Shown one piece after another: positions 9,508-17,563 of a stretch of DNA of 64,000 nucleotides. The translations under genes were made by a program, and so were the position numbers. The DNA is from Kuenenia sp039794105 (lineage in GTDB: Bacteria; Planctomycetota; Brocadiia; Brocadiales; Brocadiaceae). The DNA is taken from positions 56,302-120,301 of the forward strand of contig NZ_JBDIWA010000008.1 of assembly GCF_039794105.1 (NCBI RefSeq), in the 5' to 3' direction. Below the pieces are notes generated by a model. The model was not told the DNA's origin. It was given only the letters and a program-made list of their open reading frames with translations, and did not search any database. Within the stretch, counting starts at the first letter, position 1. The number at the start of each line of letters is the position of its first letter.

Positions 9508-9816
9508 GATTCATAATCTCAAAACAATAACCAATTTTTCAAGTCTCTTTCTTCATTTATCAATTAATTCCTACTGGTTTTAACTTTTATTTTCCACCTA
9601 AATTATTGGTATTTATTCCTTAAGCAACAAGTTTTTCTATATATCCCTCTCTTTTACTCCATACCATTGGTTCGATTCCATAAGCCTTGAGGGCGTTTGC
9701 CAATCATCTGTGACAAATCAGCTCTGTCATTTTGCCTATTTAACTTTTTAGATGACACAGCTAAGATGTTATTTATCAATGATTTTCGTTCTTATCTGTA
9801 ACAAATAGCTTTATAA
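9508..9816. other. Gap with a short coding relic
   Basis: About 300 AT-rich bases between hydG and the first island remnant. On the minus strand, 9620-9703 reads ANALKAYGIEPMVWSKREGY and then IEKLVA followed by a stop, with a stop codon just upstream. The composition looks protein-like, so this may be the 3' end of a lost gene, but no family was recognised. Nothing else stands out. This is the junction between the hyd genes and the inserted island. Confidence 0.35.
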
Positions 9817-10131
9817 TTACAATCCTTGTTTTAATCTCCAAAAAGCCTTTTTATAACCTTTTACTATTCCTGGATTACCTATCAATTCTATCTTTCCTCC
9901 TTCTTTTAATTCCCTCAGGTACCTGTTGATTGTAGATCTTGGAATATCTCTCAGTGCCTCTACAAAATCTTCGATGTAACCTTTTTTGTAATTCTTTAAG
10001 TGTTCTATAATCAATAATTTATTTGCCTCTTTATCCAGCCCTTTTTTGCGGGTATATTCGCCTTTTTTGCCAACGTACTCATAGTATCGTTTAGATAAAA
10101 TAAACTTTGTTCCACGCCCTCTTCCAACACT
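9817..10131 (-). pseudogene. C-terminal fragment of an AlbA_2 / HATPase_c_4-type ATP-binding transcriptional protein
   Basis: The minus strand reads GSVGRGRGTKFILSKRYYEY, then VGKKGEYTRKKGLDKE and a winged-helix-like tail (IPRSTINRYLRELKEGGKIE) to the stop at 9817. The GRGT...LSK.YYE...G..G.YTR...LD pattern is that of the region between the ATPase domain and the C-terminal winged helix in AlbA_2 (Schlafen-like) proteins. No start codon or N-terminal domain precedes it here. The matching N-terminal half sits at 11438-11596, so one ancestral gene may have been split. It overlaps the type III restriction remnant in another frame. Probably not functional. Confidence 0.6.
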
Positions 10132-10274
10132 TCCGCAATAATCACCTCAATGCGCCTTTCCGCCTCTTGGTACTTGCCCGACATCCTTTTCGGCTGCCCT
10201 TCCTCACAAATCCAGTATTCCCTCGGCTCCTCAAAAGGATTGTTCAGTATCGGATTGTCAACAGCTAATGACAT
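10011..10274 (-). pseudogene. N-terminal scrap of a type III restriction (Res) subunit fused to a repeated tail
   Basis: An 87-codon frame begins MSLAVDNPILNNPFEEPREY, then WICEEGQPKRMSGK. The NPILN.PFEEP..YW segment is the N-terminus of type III restriction Res/helicase proteins. After residue 33 the similarity ends and the frame runs into YQEAERRIEVIIAEVLEEG, a motif also found before the reverse transcriptase and AlbA_2 fragments, and then into the wrong frame of the AlbA_2 relic. All helicase and nuclease motifs are missing. It lies 19 bases after the DUF1016 gene. It is a recombination product rather than a working gene. Confidence 0.55.
10128..10169 (-). repeat. Short repeat at remnant junction, copy 3
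   Basis: On the minus strand this reads as GAGGCGGAAAGGCGCATTGA followed by GGTGATTATTGCGGAAGTG (EAERRIEVIIAEV). Related copies occur at about 11674-11715 and 12503-12544. All three sit at the edge of a truncated defence gene. Confidence 0.55.
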
Positions 10275-10293
10275 GTTTTATCTGCCTCCGCGT

Positions 10294-11413
10294 TCATTCC
10301 CCCGCCTCCCTCCTCTTCTCCTCAATAAACTTTTGCATTTCCTCTTTCTTCGGCAGTTCGAGCTGATACTTGGACACGAAAAGGCCGTTATCCATACCTG
10401 CGAGGGCGTATTCCACAAGTGCGTGGTCTTTTTGAGTGCAAAGCAAAATGCCGACCGGCGGGTTGTCCCCGGCAGTCATCATGTTCTTCTTATACCAGCT
10501 CACATAGGTATTGAGTTGGCCGATGTTTTCGTGGCTGAATTCTTCCAGCTTAAGTTCCACAAGGACATGACATTTCAGAATTCTATGGTAAAAAACCATA
10601 TCAACAAAATTATGGGTATCACCGATCAGAATGCGCTTTTGTCGGGACTCAAAACAGAAACCATGCCCTAGTTCCAGCAGGAACTCCTGAATCTTGTCCA
10701 GCAGTTGATCTTCCATTGCGGATTCGCTCATAACCTCTTTAGACTTCAGACCAAGGAACTCAAAAATATAGGGATCGCGGATATTCAGCTTAGGTTCTGA
10801 CATTTCGGCTGCGGAATGCGCAAGTTCGGTAAGTCTTGCTTTATCCTTGGACAGCCCGGAGCGCTCATAGTAAAGGCTGTTGATCTGACGCTTGAGTTCC
10901 CGCACCGACCAGTTGCCTCGGATGCACTCAATTTCATAGAAAGCACGTTTTGTGTCATTGTCTATAGCAACCAGATTCTCGATATGCGTATAGGAAAGCC
11001 GTTGCAGAAGCATCTGTGGTTCAATACCGGAAAGTGCGGTCGCAGACCGCACTTTCCTCTCAATATCGGTTATTGCATCCGGGACAAGGTCGTGTAATTG
11101 TGCGGTCACTGACCGCACAATCTGAGGATAAATTTGATAGAAACGCAGATATTGATAAAGTTGTCGTTTGCCGCAAGCGCTTATATTGAGTTTTTCCTGT
11201 TCATCCGCCAGGCTTGCTAAAAGCTTATCGCCATATCCGGCCCTGTCTGCACCATGCATCTCAAATTCGGCAATGTATAGACCGATTATCCAGTTTCTTA
11301 TTGTCAGACCTGATATTGACTGCTTTACAGGCTTGTGCCGACAGATAATCATGCACCTGCTGTATGGATGAGACAAGCCGGTCAAAGGTCATTTTATCTT
11401 TTCTATTCCTCAT
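10294..11413 (-). pseudogene. DUF1016 (YhcG-type) PD-(D/E)XK nuclease with a single-base frameshift
   Basis: The N-terminal DUF1016 helical domain starts at the ATG at 11411-11413 (MRNRKDKMTFDRLVSSIQQV, then HDYLSAQACKAVNI). The expected continuation LTIRNWIIGLYIAEFEMHGA is in the next frame. The two frames join if one base is removed from AGGT at 11308-11311, giving the family-like VNISLTIRNW. The rest is intact to the stop at 10294, with the nuclease domain (residues about 195-370) holding FVDMVFYHRILKCHVLVELK, the D...E-x-K signature. Family members of unknown cellular role are common in defence islands near type I restriction systems. The frameshift may be real or a base-calling error. 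Without it the protein would be about 372 residues. Confidence 0.78.
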
Positions 11414-11437
11414 ATCTTAACGCCGTATTTTTTATTG

Positions 11438-11596
11438 TCATTCATTTTCTACCCCAATTGCCTTGCCCTTATCATCAACGCCGATTATCAATCTTCCGCC
11501 GTCGGCGTTTGCAAATGCGAAGATTACCGTGAGATATTCATCCCGTTGGTTGGATTTGAACTCTATATTTTGCGATTCAACCGATTTTAAAGCCAT
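11438..11596 (-). pseudogene. N-terminal fragment of an AlbA_2 (Schlafen-like) ATP-binding protein
   Basis: From an ATG at 11594-11596, preceded by AAAAGGAACT, it reads MALKSVESQNIEFKSNQRDE, then YLTVIFAFANADGGRLIIGV and DDKGKAIGVENE, then stops. ESQ.IEFK...DEYL....AFANADGG.L.IG.DD.G...G is the start of the AlbA_2 domain. Family proteins are about 400-480 residues, so nearly everything is lost after residue 52. The stop lies 24 bases before the DUF1016 start. The C-terminal part of a similar protein is at 9817-10131, which suggests that the DUF1016 gene was placed inside an AlbA_2 gene. Confidence 0.7.
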
Positions 11597-11673
11597 AGTT
11601 CCTTTTACATTCCTTGCCTCATAATTTTGCCTTAATGTCAGAGCCGTGAGTTCAGATTTTACCCCTCTCCCCA

Positions 11674-11715
11674 CACCTCTGCAATAATCCTCTCAATCAC
11701 TTTTCGCCTCTTGCC
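11674..11715 (-). repeat. Short repeat at remnant junction, copy 2
   Basis: On the minus strand this reads as AGGCGAAAAGTGATTGAGAG then GATTATTGCAGAGGTGTGGGG, matching the copies at 10128-10169 and 12503-12544. It lies between the reverse transcriptase remnant and the AlbA_2 fragment. Confidence 0.55.
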
Positions 11716-11733
11716 TTAAAAGCCTCACGCCCT

Positions 11734-12485
11734 TTAATGCCATTTCTCTTTGTCAAGATTGGCAATGATTTTTTTATTAGAAACTTTTCTATCAATGCTT
11801 GACAATATAATTTCTGCAATTAAATCACTTAACGCGGAACCAACAGGTATACCATTCGTCCTCCCATCATTGGCATATTGAATTAAGCGGTCTATTTTGT
11901 TTCCTGTCAATAAACATTCATTATCTTTAAATGCCTCTTCCCGTCCATGAATTGCCCAACCTATACTGTGTGTATATACTGAATTATAAAAGTTTGTTAT
12001 GTCGGCGCGAATAATCAAGCCTCTGCTACCATGTCTTTTTCTGCCATTTCTACCCATTCGTAAATCATTCTTCCAGAACGTAACCGGCTTAGTTTCCCAC
12101 TCTCTTTGGCATTTACTGGAATTGGAAAGCTATATGAAAATATTTTTAAATCTGTATGAAAAAGATGGTCAATGATAGTATCCCAATCACTAATTATGCA
12201 ATAAACAATATCGTGATAATTAAATGGGTGTTGAATACCGAATACTCTCGAAGTCAATAGCGTTTTGGGATATGAAATGTTAACTAAATTTCGTCTGGCT
12301 GGATCTCTTAAACATCTAATATAAGGCTTGTTTTTTAATTTAAAATTTGACACGCTAAATGAAGGGGGAAGCACATATTGCTCTGGATAATAACCGTCGT
12401 TCAACAACCAATGGGCAACATCGTCCTTTTCTAATGCCCTGGCAAGTTTTGCTGTAGCTTTGAAATGTTTTTCTGGTAAAGTCAT
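11734..12485 (-). pseudogene. Abi/DRT-type reverse transcriptase, frameshifted and truncated
   Basis: The start ATG at 12483-12485 opens MTLPEKHFKATAKLARALEK; this frame ends at 12015 just after EWVEMAEKDMVAEA. The RT core resumes in another frame with LIIRADITNFYNSVYTHSIG, motif A with its catalytic Asp, and later GIPVGSALSDLIAEIIL, motif B. The frame then ends at 11734 after KEKWH, before the YxDD motif C, so the active site is incomplete. Motif A with FY.S.YTHSI.WA.HG resembles antiviral (DRT/Abi-like) reverse transcriptases rather than group II intron or DGR enzymes; the exact class is unresolved. Both a frame change near 12020 and a 3' loss are needed to explain it. Confidence 0.75.
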
Positions 12486-12502
12486 TTTTTTCTTACTCTC
12501 CC

Positions 12503-12544
12503 CACACCTCCTCAATAATCTTTTCAACCCGCCTTTCCGCCTCC
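12503..12544 (-). repeat. Short repeat at remnant junction, copy 1
   Basis: On the minus strand this reads as GAGGCGGAAAGGCGGGTTGA then AAAGATTATTGAGGAGGTGTG (EAERRVEKIIEEVWGE then a stop). It sits directly before the reverse transcriptase start and 50 bases after the hsdR stop. It is the best match to copies 2 and 3 and reads as the C-terminus of a lost protein. Confidence 0.55.
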
Positions 12545-12592
12545 AGACAAAAGAGGCACATACCTCTCTGTAGGAGCAAGACGCCCAAAATA

Positions 12593-15568
12593 TTAATAAT
12601 ACTCCTTAATATACTCATACGCCTTATTGAAAAGTTCTTCATCTTTAATCTTATATTTCACCCAAAGAATTTTTCTCAATTCTCTTTTCACTTCTTTTTC
12701 TCCGGTGGTTGAATTTTGCCAACCGTCAAAGCGGACTATTCGGACTATTTCATCAATGTCTGTAACAATTCGCTCCACAATAGCAGGCGTTTTGTCGGTT
12801 TTCATTTCAAGGAATAATTCTGTCAAAGCGGCTTTTGCATTTTTTTGCTCATCTTTGGCTTCGGTGTCTTTTTCTGCCTGCAAAGTTTCTTTTGCTATCT
12901 GGCAAAGTTCCTTGATGAACTCAATGGAGTTGATTAAACCTTTCTCCGCTTTATCCCTGATTTCTTCCAATCGTTCACTTAGTTCTTTGAATTTTAGAAT
13001 GCCTTTGTGTTTTGCAAGCCGGCTTATTAAAATCTTGACCAGTTTCTGTGCCTGCTTCGGGTCTTTCTTATTTATCAAGTCGTCAATCACATCTGCATTC
13101 AGAATCATTTCTTCCATGTCGGTGGTGATTCCTGAAACTATAATGTGGTCGTGAATAAGTTTTGTTGTTTGTGCTCCTAATGCATGCCACAATAATCTTC
13201 CGTTGTCGCTTGAAGTTGGTTTCACCGACGTATAAACCTGCGAAAGCCATTTGTAATCATTCTGAAACTGATTCAACACTTCATCGGGTGAAAGCGCTTC
13301 CCAAAGTTTTGACAAGCTGCTGAAATCCACTGCAAAAGCATCTCTTTTTTCATTCGTGTTGATACAATCCTGTGCCGCTTGTAATCCTTCAAAACCGGAA
13401 ACGCTTCTGTCAATGTTGAAGAAGTGAGACAAACATTTCTGAACTACTTCAGGAAGTTTATCTCTTAACTCCTGCAAGTTGGTGATGACTGCTTTTATTG
13501 TTTCCTCATCAAATGCCAGTGCTTTTGCCGTGTCGTCAAACACTCCGAAATAGTCAACTATTCTTCCAAAAGTTTTATTCGGAAACAAACGGTTGGTCCT
13601 GCAAATCGCCTGCAATAGTGTGTGGTCTTTTAGCGACTTGTCCAGATACATCGTTTGCAATATCGCAGAATCAAAACCTGTAAGAAGTTTTGCAGTGACG
13701 ATTAAAAATTTCAACGGCGAATCCGGGTCGTTGAATTTCTCAACCACTTTTTCCTGTTTGTCTTTGTCCATTCCCCAACGTTGCCTGAATTCAAAATCGT
13801 CACTGGCAGAAGTGCTTATAACCACTTCACTGGCTTCTACCGGAAACCATTTATCCAATTCCTCTTTGTATTGAATGCAGGCAAAACGGTCGGGGGTAAC
13901 AATCATGGCTTTTAACCCCTCCGGCTCAACATGCCGTGTGAAATGTTCGGCAATGTCTTTCACAATTGCTTTCACTCTTTCAGGAGATTTTAAAAACACA
14001 TTCATGTTGGTTGCCTTTTGGCTCAATGTGTTTCTGTCTTCTTCGCTTAAATCGCTTGTGAGTTCTTTGAAAGCAATGTCTAAGTCCTCTTTGCGGATGT
14101 GATAATTAGGCAATCGTGGTTCAAAATGCAAAGGCAGCGTTGCATTATCTCTGATGCTTTCCTGAAAAGTGTAGCGGCTCATGTAACCTGCTGAGTCCTG
14201 GTCTGCGCCGAACGCCCAGAAAGTATTTTTATCGGCTTTATTGATGGGTGTTCCGGTCAGTCCGAAAAGAAAGGCGTTTGGCAATGCTACTCTCATTTTT
14301 CTGCCCAGATCACCTTCCTGTGTCCGGTGTGCTTCATCGACCATCACAATGATGTTGTCCCTCTTGTTCATGTCCGGGTAAGCATCCTGGAATTTGTGAA
14401 TCATGGTAATAATGATTTTCCGTGAATCTTTTTCCAGCAAGTCGTGAAGTTCCTTAATGCTGTCGGTGGTAATCATGTTCGGAACTTCAGTAGAATTGAA
14501 AGTGGCTGTTATTTGAGTGTCCAAATCAATTCTGTCCACAACAATCAATACGGTGGGGTTTCCCAAATCCTGCTGCTTGCGTAGCTTTTGTGCTGCAAAC
14601 AACATTAATAAAGATTTTCCCGAACCCTGAAAATGCCAGATCAAGCCTTTCTTTATTTTTCCTTCCTTTACACGCTGCACGATGACATTTGAACCTTCAT
14701 ATTGCTGATAACGGGAAACCACCTTTACTTTTTTCTTTTGATTGTTGGTTGCGTAAACGGTGTAATACTGCAAAATATCAAGGAGGGTAGAGGGTTTCAG
14801 AAGGTGCATTAATTGCATTGACACATCCTTTAATCCTGCGAACTGTTCCGGTCCATCTTTTGTATCTTCCAACCGCCAGGGTGTCCAGCATTCCAGAGGA
14901 GTGCGGACTGCCCCGATAAACAGTTCTTTTCCTTCAGTTGCAAACGAAAACACATTCGGCACAAAAAATTGTGGAATAGAGTTTTCGTAAGTTATATGAA
15001 TATCATAAGCACCGTCTAACCAGCTCACGGCAGGACGAACAGGTGTTTTTGCTTCTCCTACAACTAAAGGAATACCATTTACAAAGCATACGATGTCAGG
15101 AATTTTTGTTTCTCTTGCACGAACAGGTAATTGATTGGTGAGAATGTATGTGTTGTTCTTTAAATTTTCAAAGTCAATGAGGCGAATGGGGGTGTGGTGA
15201 TCGCCTTTTCCGAATGGCAAAGTAATTTCGCCTCTCAGCCATTTGCCAAATTCTTCGTTGGCGCGAACCAAACCAACATTGTTCACCGCAATGAGAATTG
15301 CACGGAGTTTATGAATCACTTCTTCGGCTCTTTCCGGTTGTGCAGCAATTTCGGGATTCAAACGGCACAATGCTTCGGTTAATTCTTTTTCCAGTAAAAT
15401 ATCATCACAGCTTCTTTGAAGCAATTCGCTTTGAACATATTTCCATTTTACCGTGTCGTACTCAACAGGGTTCTCTGCAACAATGCCGGATTGAACAGCG
15501 TTCAGGTTAACACCTGTGAGGCGGTGTATAATGAAATATTCAACGCTGTTTAGTTCGTTAAAGGACAT
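12593..15568 (-). CDS. hsdR: Type I restriction enzyme, R (endonuclease/translocase) subunit
   Basis: A protein of about 991 residues. The ATG at 15566-15568 is preferred over a GTG two codons upstream because AAAGGGTG lies just before it; MSFNELNSVEYFIIH is a typical HsdR start. The N-terminal nuclease domain contains PDIVCFVNGIPLVVGEAKTP (D...E-x-K). The superfamily 2 helicase motifs follow: FQGSGKSLLMLF (Walker A), VDEAHR (DEAH-type motif II), LFGLTGTPI (motif III region) and TGFDSAILQTMYLDK (motif V). The C-terminal helical region holds the complex together. It acts with HsdM and HsdS to translocate and cut unmodified DNA. It overlaps or abuts dinD upstream. No internal damage was seen. 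Confidence 0.95.
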   Translation of the reverse strand: MSFNELNSVEYFIIHRLTGVNLNAVQSGIVAENPVEYDTVKWKYVQSELLQRSCDDILLEKELTEALCRLNPEIAAQPERAEEVIHKLRAILIAVNNVGLVRANEEFGKWLRGEITLPFGKGDHHTPIRLIDFENLKNNTYILTNQLPVRARETKIPDIVCFVNGIPLVVGEAKTPVRPAVSWLDGAYDIHITYENSIPQFFVPNVFSFATEGKELFIGAVRTPLECWTPWRLEDTKDGPEQFAGLKDVSMQLMHLLKPSTLLDILQYYTVYATNNQKKKVKVVSRYQQYEGSNVIVQRVKEGKIKKGLIWHFQGSGKSLLMLFAAQKLRKQQDLGNPTVLIVVDRIDLDTQITATFNSTEVPNMITTDSIKELHDLLEKDSRKIIITMIHKFQDAYPDMNKRDNIIVMVDEAHRTQEGDLGRKMRVALPNAFLFGLTGTPINKADKNTFWAFGADQDSAGYMSRYTFQESIRDNATLPLHFEPRLPNYHIRKEDLDIAFKELTSDLSEEDRNTLSQKATNMNVFLKSPERVKAIVKDIAEHFTRHVEPEGLKAMIVTPDRFACIQYKEELDKWFPVEASEVVISTSASDDFEFRQRWGMDKDKQEKVVEKFNDPDSPLKFLIVTAKLLTGFDSAILQTMYLDKSLKDHTLLQAICRTNRLFPNKTFGRIVDYFGVFDDTAKALAFDEETIKAVITNLQELRDKLPEVVQKCLSHFFNIDRSVSGFEGLQAAQDCINTNEKRDAFAVDFSSLSKLWEALSPDEVLNQFQNDYKWLSQVYTSVKPTSSDNGRLLWHALGAQTTKLIHDHIIVSGITTDMEEMILNADVIDDLINKKDPKQAQKLVKILISRLAKHKGILKFKELSERLEEIRDKAEKGLINSIEFIKELCQIAKETLQAEKDTEAKDEQKNAKAALTELFLEMKTDKTPAIVERIVTDIDEIVRIVRFDGWQNSTTGEKEVKRELRKILWVKYKIKDEELFNKAYEYIKEYY

Positions 15569-15570
15569 AG

Positions 15571-16413
15571 TCACCCTTTTTTCTTTTTAACGTCTTTCAA
15601 CAGTTTCTTTTCATCACCTTCCAGTTTACGCTGTAACTTTTTAACATCATCGGCAGGTGGCAAGGTTTCCGGTTTTACGCCGCGTTCAATCAACATTTTA
15701 CGGACGGCTCTGTTGTTTTCGACATGTTCGCCTGATATCCGAATTTCGCCGGTTAAATCTTTTTCGATTACGTTATGGCTCGTGAGTTCGGTTGCAAAAT
15801 CTTTGGCTTTTATTGTCAGTGTTGGCAAAAAATCCGCCAAAGGCCTGCTGTTTGGCACATTAAGTTTTAGCTTCATTTCATTGGTAGAATATCCGCCAAA
15901 TAAAGCTTTGTCACCTTTGGAGCGGATGACGGCAAAGCCTTTGTCATCCACACCACGCTCATAGATAATGCCGGATAATTTCTTTTCTGATTTGGATAAT
16001 TTATCGCGTGCCGTAATGCGATCCACATCCAGCAGCCGTTGTTCGATAACTTCCTGTTTACGGGTTTGAACAGCAAAATATGTCTGTGCAAAAGATATTT
16101 CATTCTTGGATGAGTCGCCATTTTGTGCAATCAGGTAACACGCATATCGCGTGAGAGCCATATCATCAACTTCTCTTTGCCCTCCCTTGCCAATCTCTAT
16201 CATTTTGTTAACGTCAACAAAATGATCCGTTACAACAATACCAGTGTTTTCACATGCAGTCTTTGCTTTATCCACTACCTTTAAAAAATTCCGCCATTCG
16301 GTATAACCTAGAATCTCCTGCAACTCGCGCGCACTCCAGCATTCAATTCCTTCGTAAAGATAGCAAGTTTTCTCAAACTTTTGAAACAACGCACCAATGA
16401 GTTCTTTTTTCAT
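15571..16413 (-). CDS. dinD: DinD-like DNA-damage-inducible protein embedded in the restriction operon
   Basis: A 280-residue protein. The N-terminal part contains CWSARELQEILGYTEWRNFL, a BRO/KilA-N-like segment typical of DinD. Conserved features follow, such as DDMALTRYACYLIAQNGDSS, then FAQTYFAVQTRKQEVIEQR and RGVDDKGFAVIRSKGD. It ends in a Lys-rich tail (KKLLKDVKKKKG). E. coli DinD is SOS-induced and interferes with RecA. Copies inside type I restriction operons are common, where the role is not established. It lies one base after hsdS, and its TGA overlaps the alternative GTG start of hsdR, so it is co-transcribed. It appears intact. Confidence 0.88.
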   Translation of the reverse strand: MKKELIGALFQKFEKTCYLYEGIECWSARELQEILGYTEWRNFLKVVDKAKTACENTGIVVTDHFVDVNKMIEIGKGGQREVDDMALTRYACYLIAQNGDSSKNEISFAQTYFAVQTRKQEVIEQRLLDVDRITARDKLSKSEKKLSGIIYERGVDDKGFAVIRSKGDKALFGGYSTNEMKLKLNVPNSRPLADFLPTLTIKAKDFATELTSHNVIEKDLTGEIRISGEHVENNRAVRKMLIERGVKPETLPPADDVKKLQRKLEGDEKKLLKDVKKKKG

Positions 16414-16414
16414 A

Positions 16415-17563
16415 TCAACCTACCAGTATTTCGTTCAGCAATTTCTTTTTTAAATTCTTCAGTGTCAGTTTTTGGGCTTTGATTTGATCTAATGTTATTT
16501 GGAGTTGTTGAAACACTTCCACAATTTTTTCCTGTGTTTTTAAATTGGGAATAGCAACTTCAAATGTTGATACATCTTTCCATTTTGTTCTTGGAGAGAG
16601 AGAACCAGCCGAAGTGCTGACCGCATGTTGAATAAATGCTTCTGCTGATGCGTAAAATGGAAGCAATTCAGAGAGCATCACTTTTTCTTTTGCCCTCAAT
16701 ACCAGAATATCACCCGAACAGATTCCGTCAAAGTCTGCAATAGCAACTTTTTTCAAATATGCCCTGCGTTTGCCGAACAATACATCGCCTTTTGTAAATC
16801 TCTTGGTGAAAGTTGTTCCGTCTGCAATATTGCCCCAAGTTGAAATTTTGAGATTTTCCTGCCCAATATTTTCCAAGCCGACAAAACGACTAACATAATT
16901 TTTATGTTTATCATGTTGCTCAATGCAGTCAGCAATTTGTCCAAAAGTTGTTGCATTACAATTTTTATTGTTCAACAAATTTCCGAACGATGGTTGATTG
17001 CTTGCCAAACCATTGCTCAAAGTTTTTTGCAAAGCTTTTAAATTCTTCTCCTGCTGTTCGGCTTGTTCAATGGCGGTTTCTATACTTCGAAATAATTCGG
17101 CAATTTGAGCTTGTTCTGAAAGAGGGGGAAGGGGGAATTTGTAAGCAGAAACATATTGCCATTTAGTTCTTGGCATTGTAGTTCCGATTGAAGTATCAAT
17201 TGCATTTTGGAAAAAACTGCTTGTTGATAAAACAAATGGCAATAATTCTTGCCTCAATTTTTCTTCGTCCTTTGTTCTTAAAACTAAAATATCGCCTGAA
17301 CACAAACCATCAAATGGAGCAATTGAAACTTTCTTAAGATATGCTCTGATTTTTCCAAAGAGTACATCCCCTTTTCTAAAAATTTTATTGAAAGTTACTC
17401 CATCATCTATATTCCCGTAATTATTTACTTTTAAGTTTTCTGATTCAATGTGTTCAAAACCAATATAATTTTCTAAACCTTTTTCATGAGGGTTCTGCGT
17501 TGTAATTTTAAGTTCATTTACAACTTCACCGAGGGAAACCAGCTTCCAATTATTATTTCTCAT
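16415..17563 (-). CDS. hsdS: Type I restriction-modification specificity subunit
   Basis: A 382-residue protein with two target recognition domains of the same style. TRD1 (about residues 5-180) includes NYIGFEHIES and PRTKWQYVSAYKFPLPPLSE. TRD2 (about 200-375) includes RFVGLENIGQENLKISTWGN and PRTKWKDVSTFEVAIPN. Each is followed by a coiled-coil spacer helix (AELFRSIETAIEQAEQQ and VFQQLQITLDQIKAQKLTL). The two halves are alike (FVGLENI/YIGFEHI; GDVLFGK.RAYLKKV.IA.FDG), as expected for a gene duplication. Two TRDs specify the two halves of a bipartite target. The start overlaps the hsdM stop by four bases (ATGA). The target sequence cannot be predicted. Confidence 0.94.
   Translation of the reverse strand: MRNNNWKLVSLGEVVNELKITTQNPHEKGLENYIGFEHIESENLKVNNYGNIDDGVTFNKIFRKGDVLFGKIRAYLKKVSIAPFDGLCSGDILVLRTKDEEKLRQELLPFVLSTSSFFQNAIDTSIGTTMPRTKWQYVSAYKFPLPPLSEQAQIAELFRSIETAIEQAEQQEKNLKALQKTLSNGLASNQPSFGNLLNNKNCNATTFGQIADCIEQHDKHKNYVSRFVGLENIGQENLKISTWGNIADGTTFTKRFTKGDVLFGKRRAYLKKVAIADFDGICSGDILVLRAKEKVMLSELLPFYASAEAFIQHAVSTSAGSLSPRTKWKDVSTFEVAIPNLKTQEKIVEVFQQLQITLDQIKAQKLTLKNLKKKLLNEILVG

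Noticed and set aside
9661..9690. GGTTCGATTCC resembling a tRNA T-loop
   Set aside because: The flanking bases do not form a T-stem or acceptor stem and no anticodon arm is found upstream.
12627..13154. A 175-codon Ser-rich frame opposite hsdR
   Set aside because: Antisense to conserved hsdR coding sequence, with no domain or ribosome binding site.
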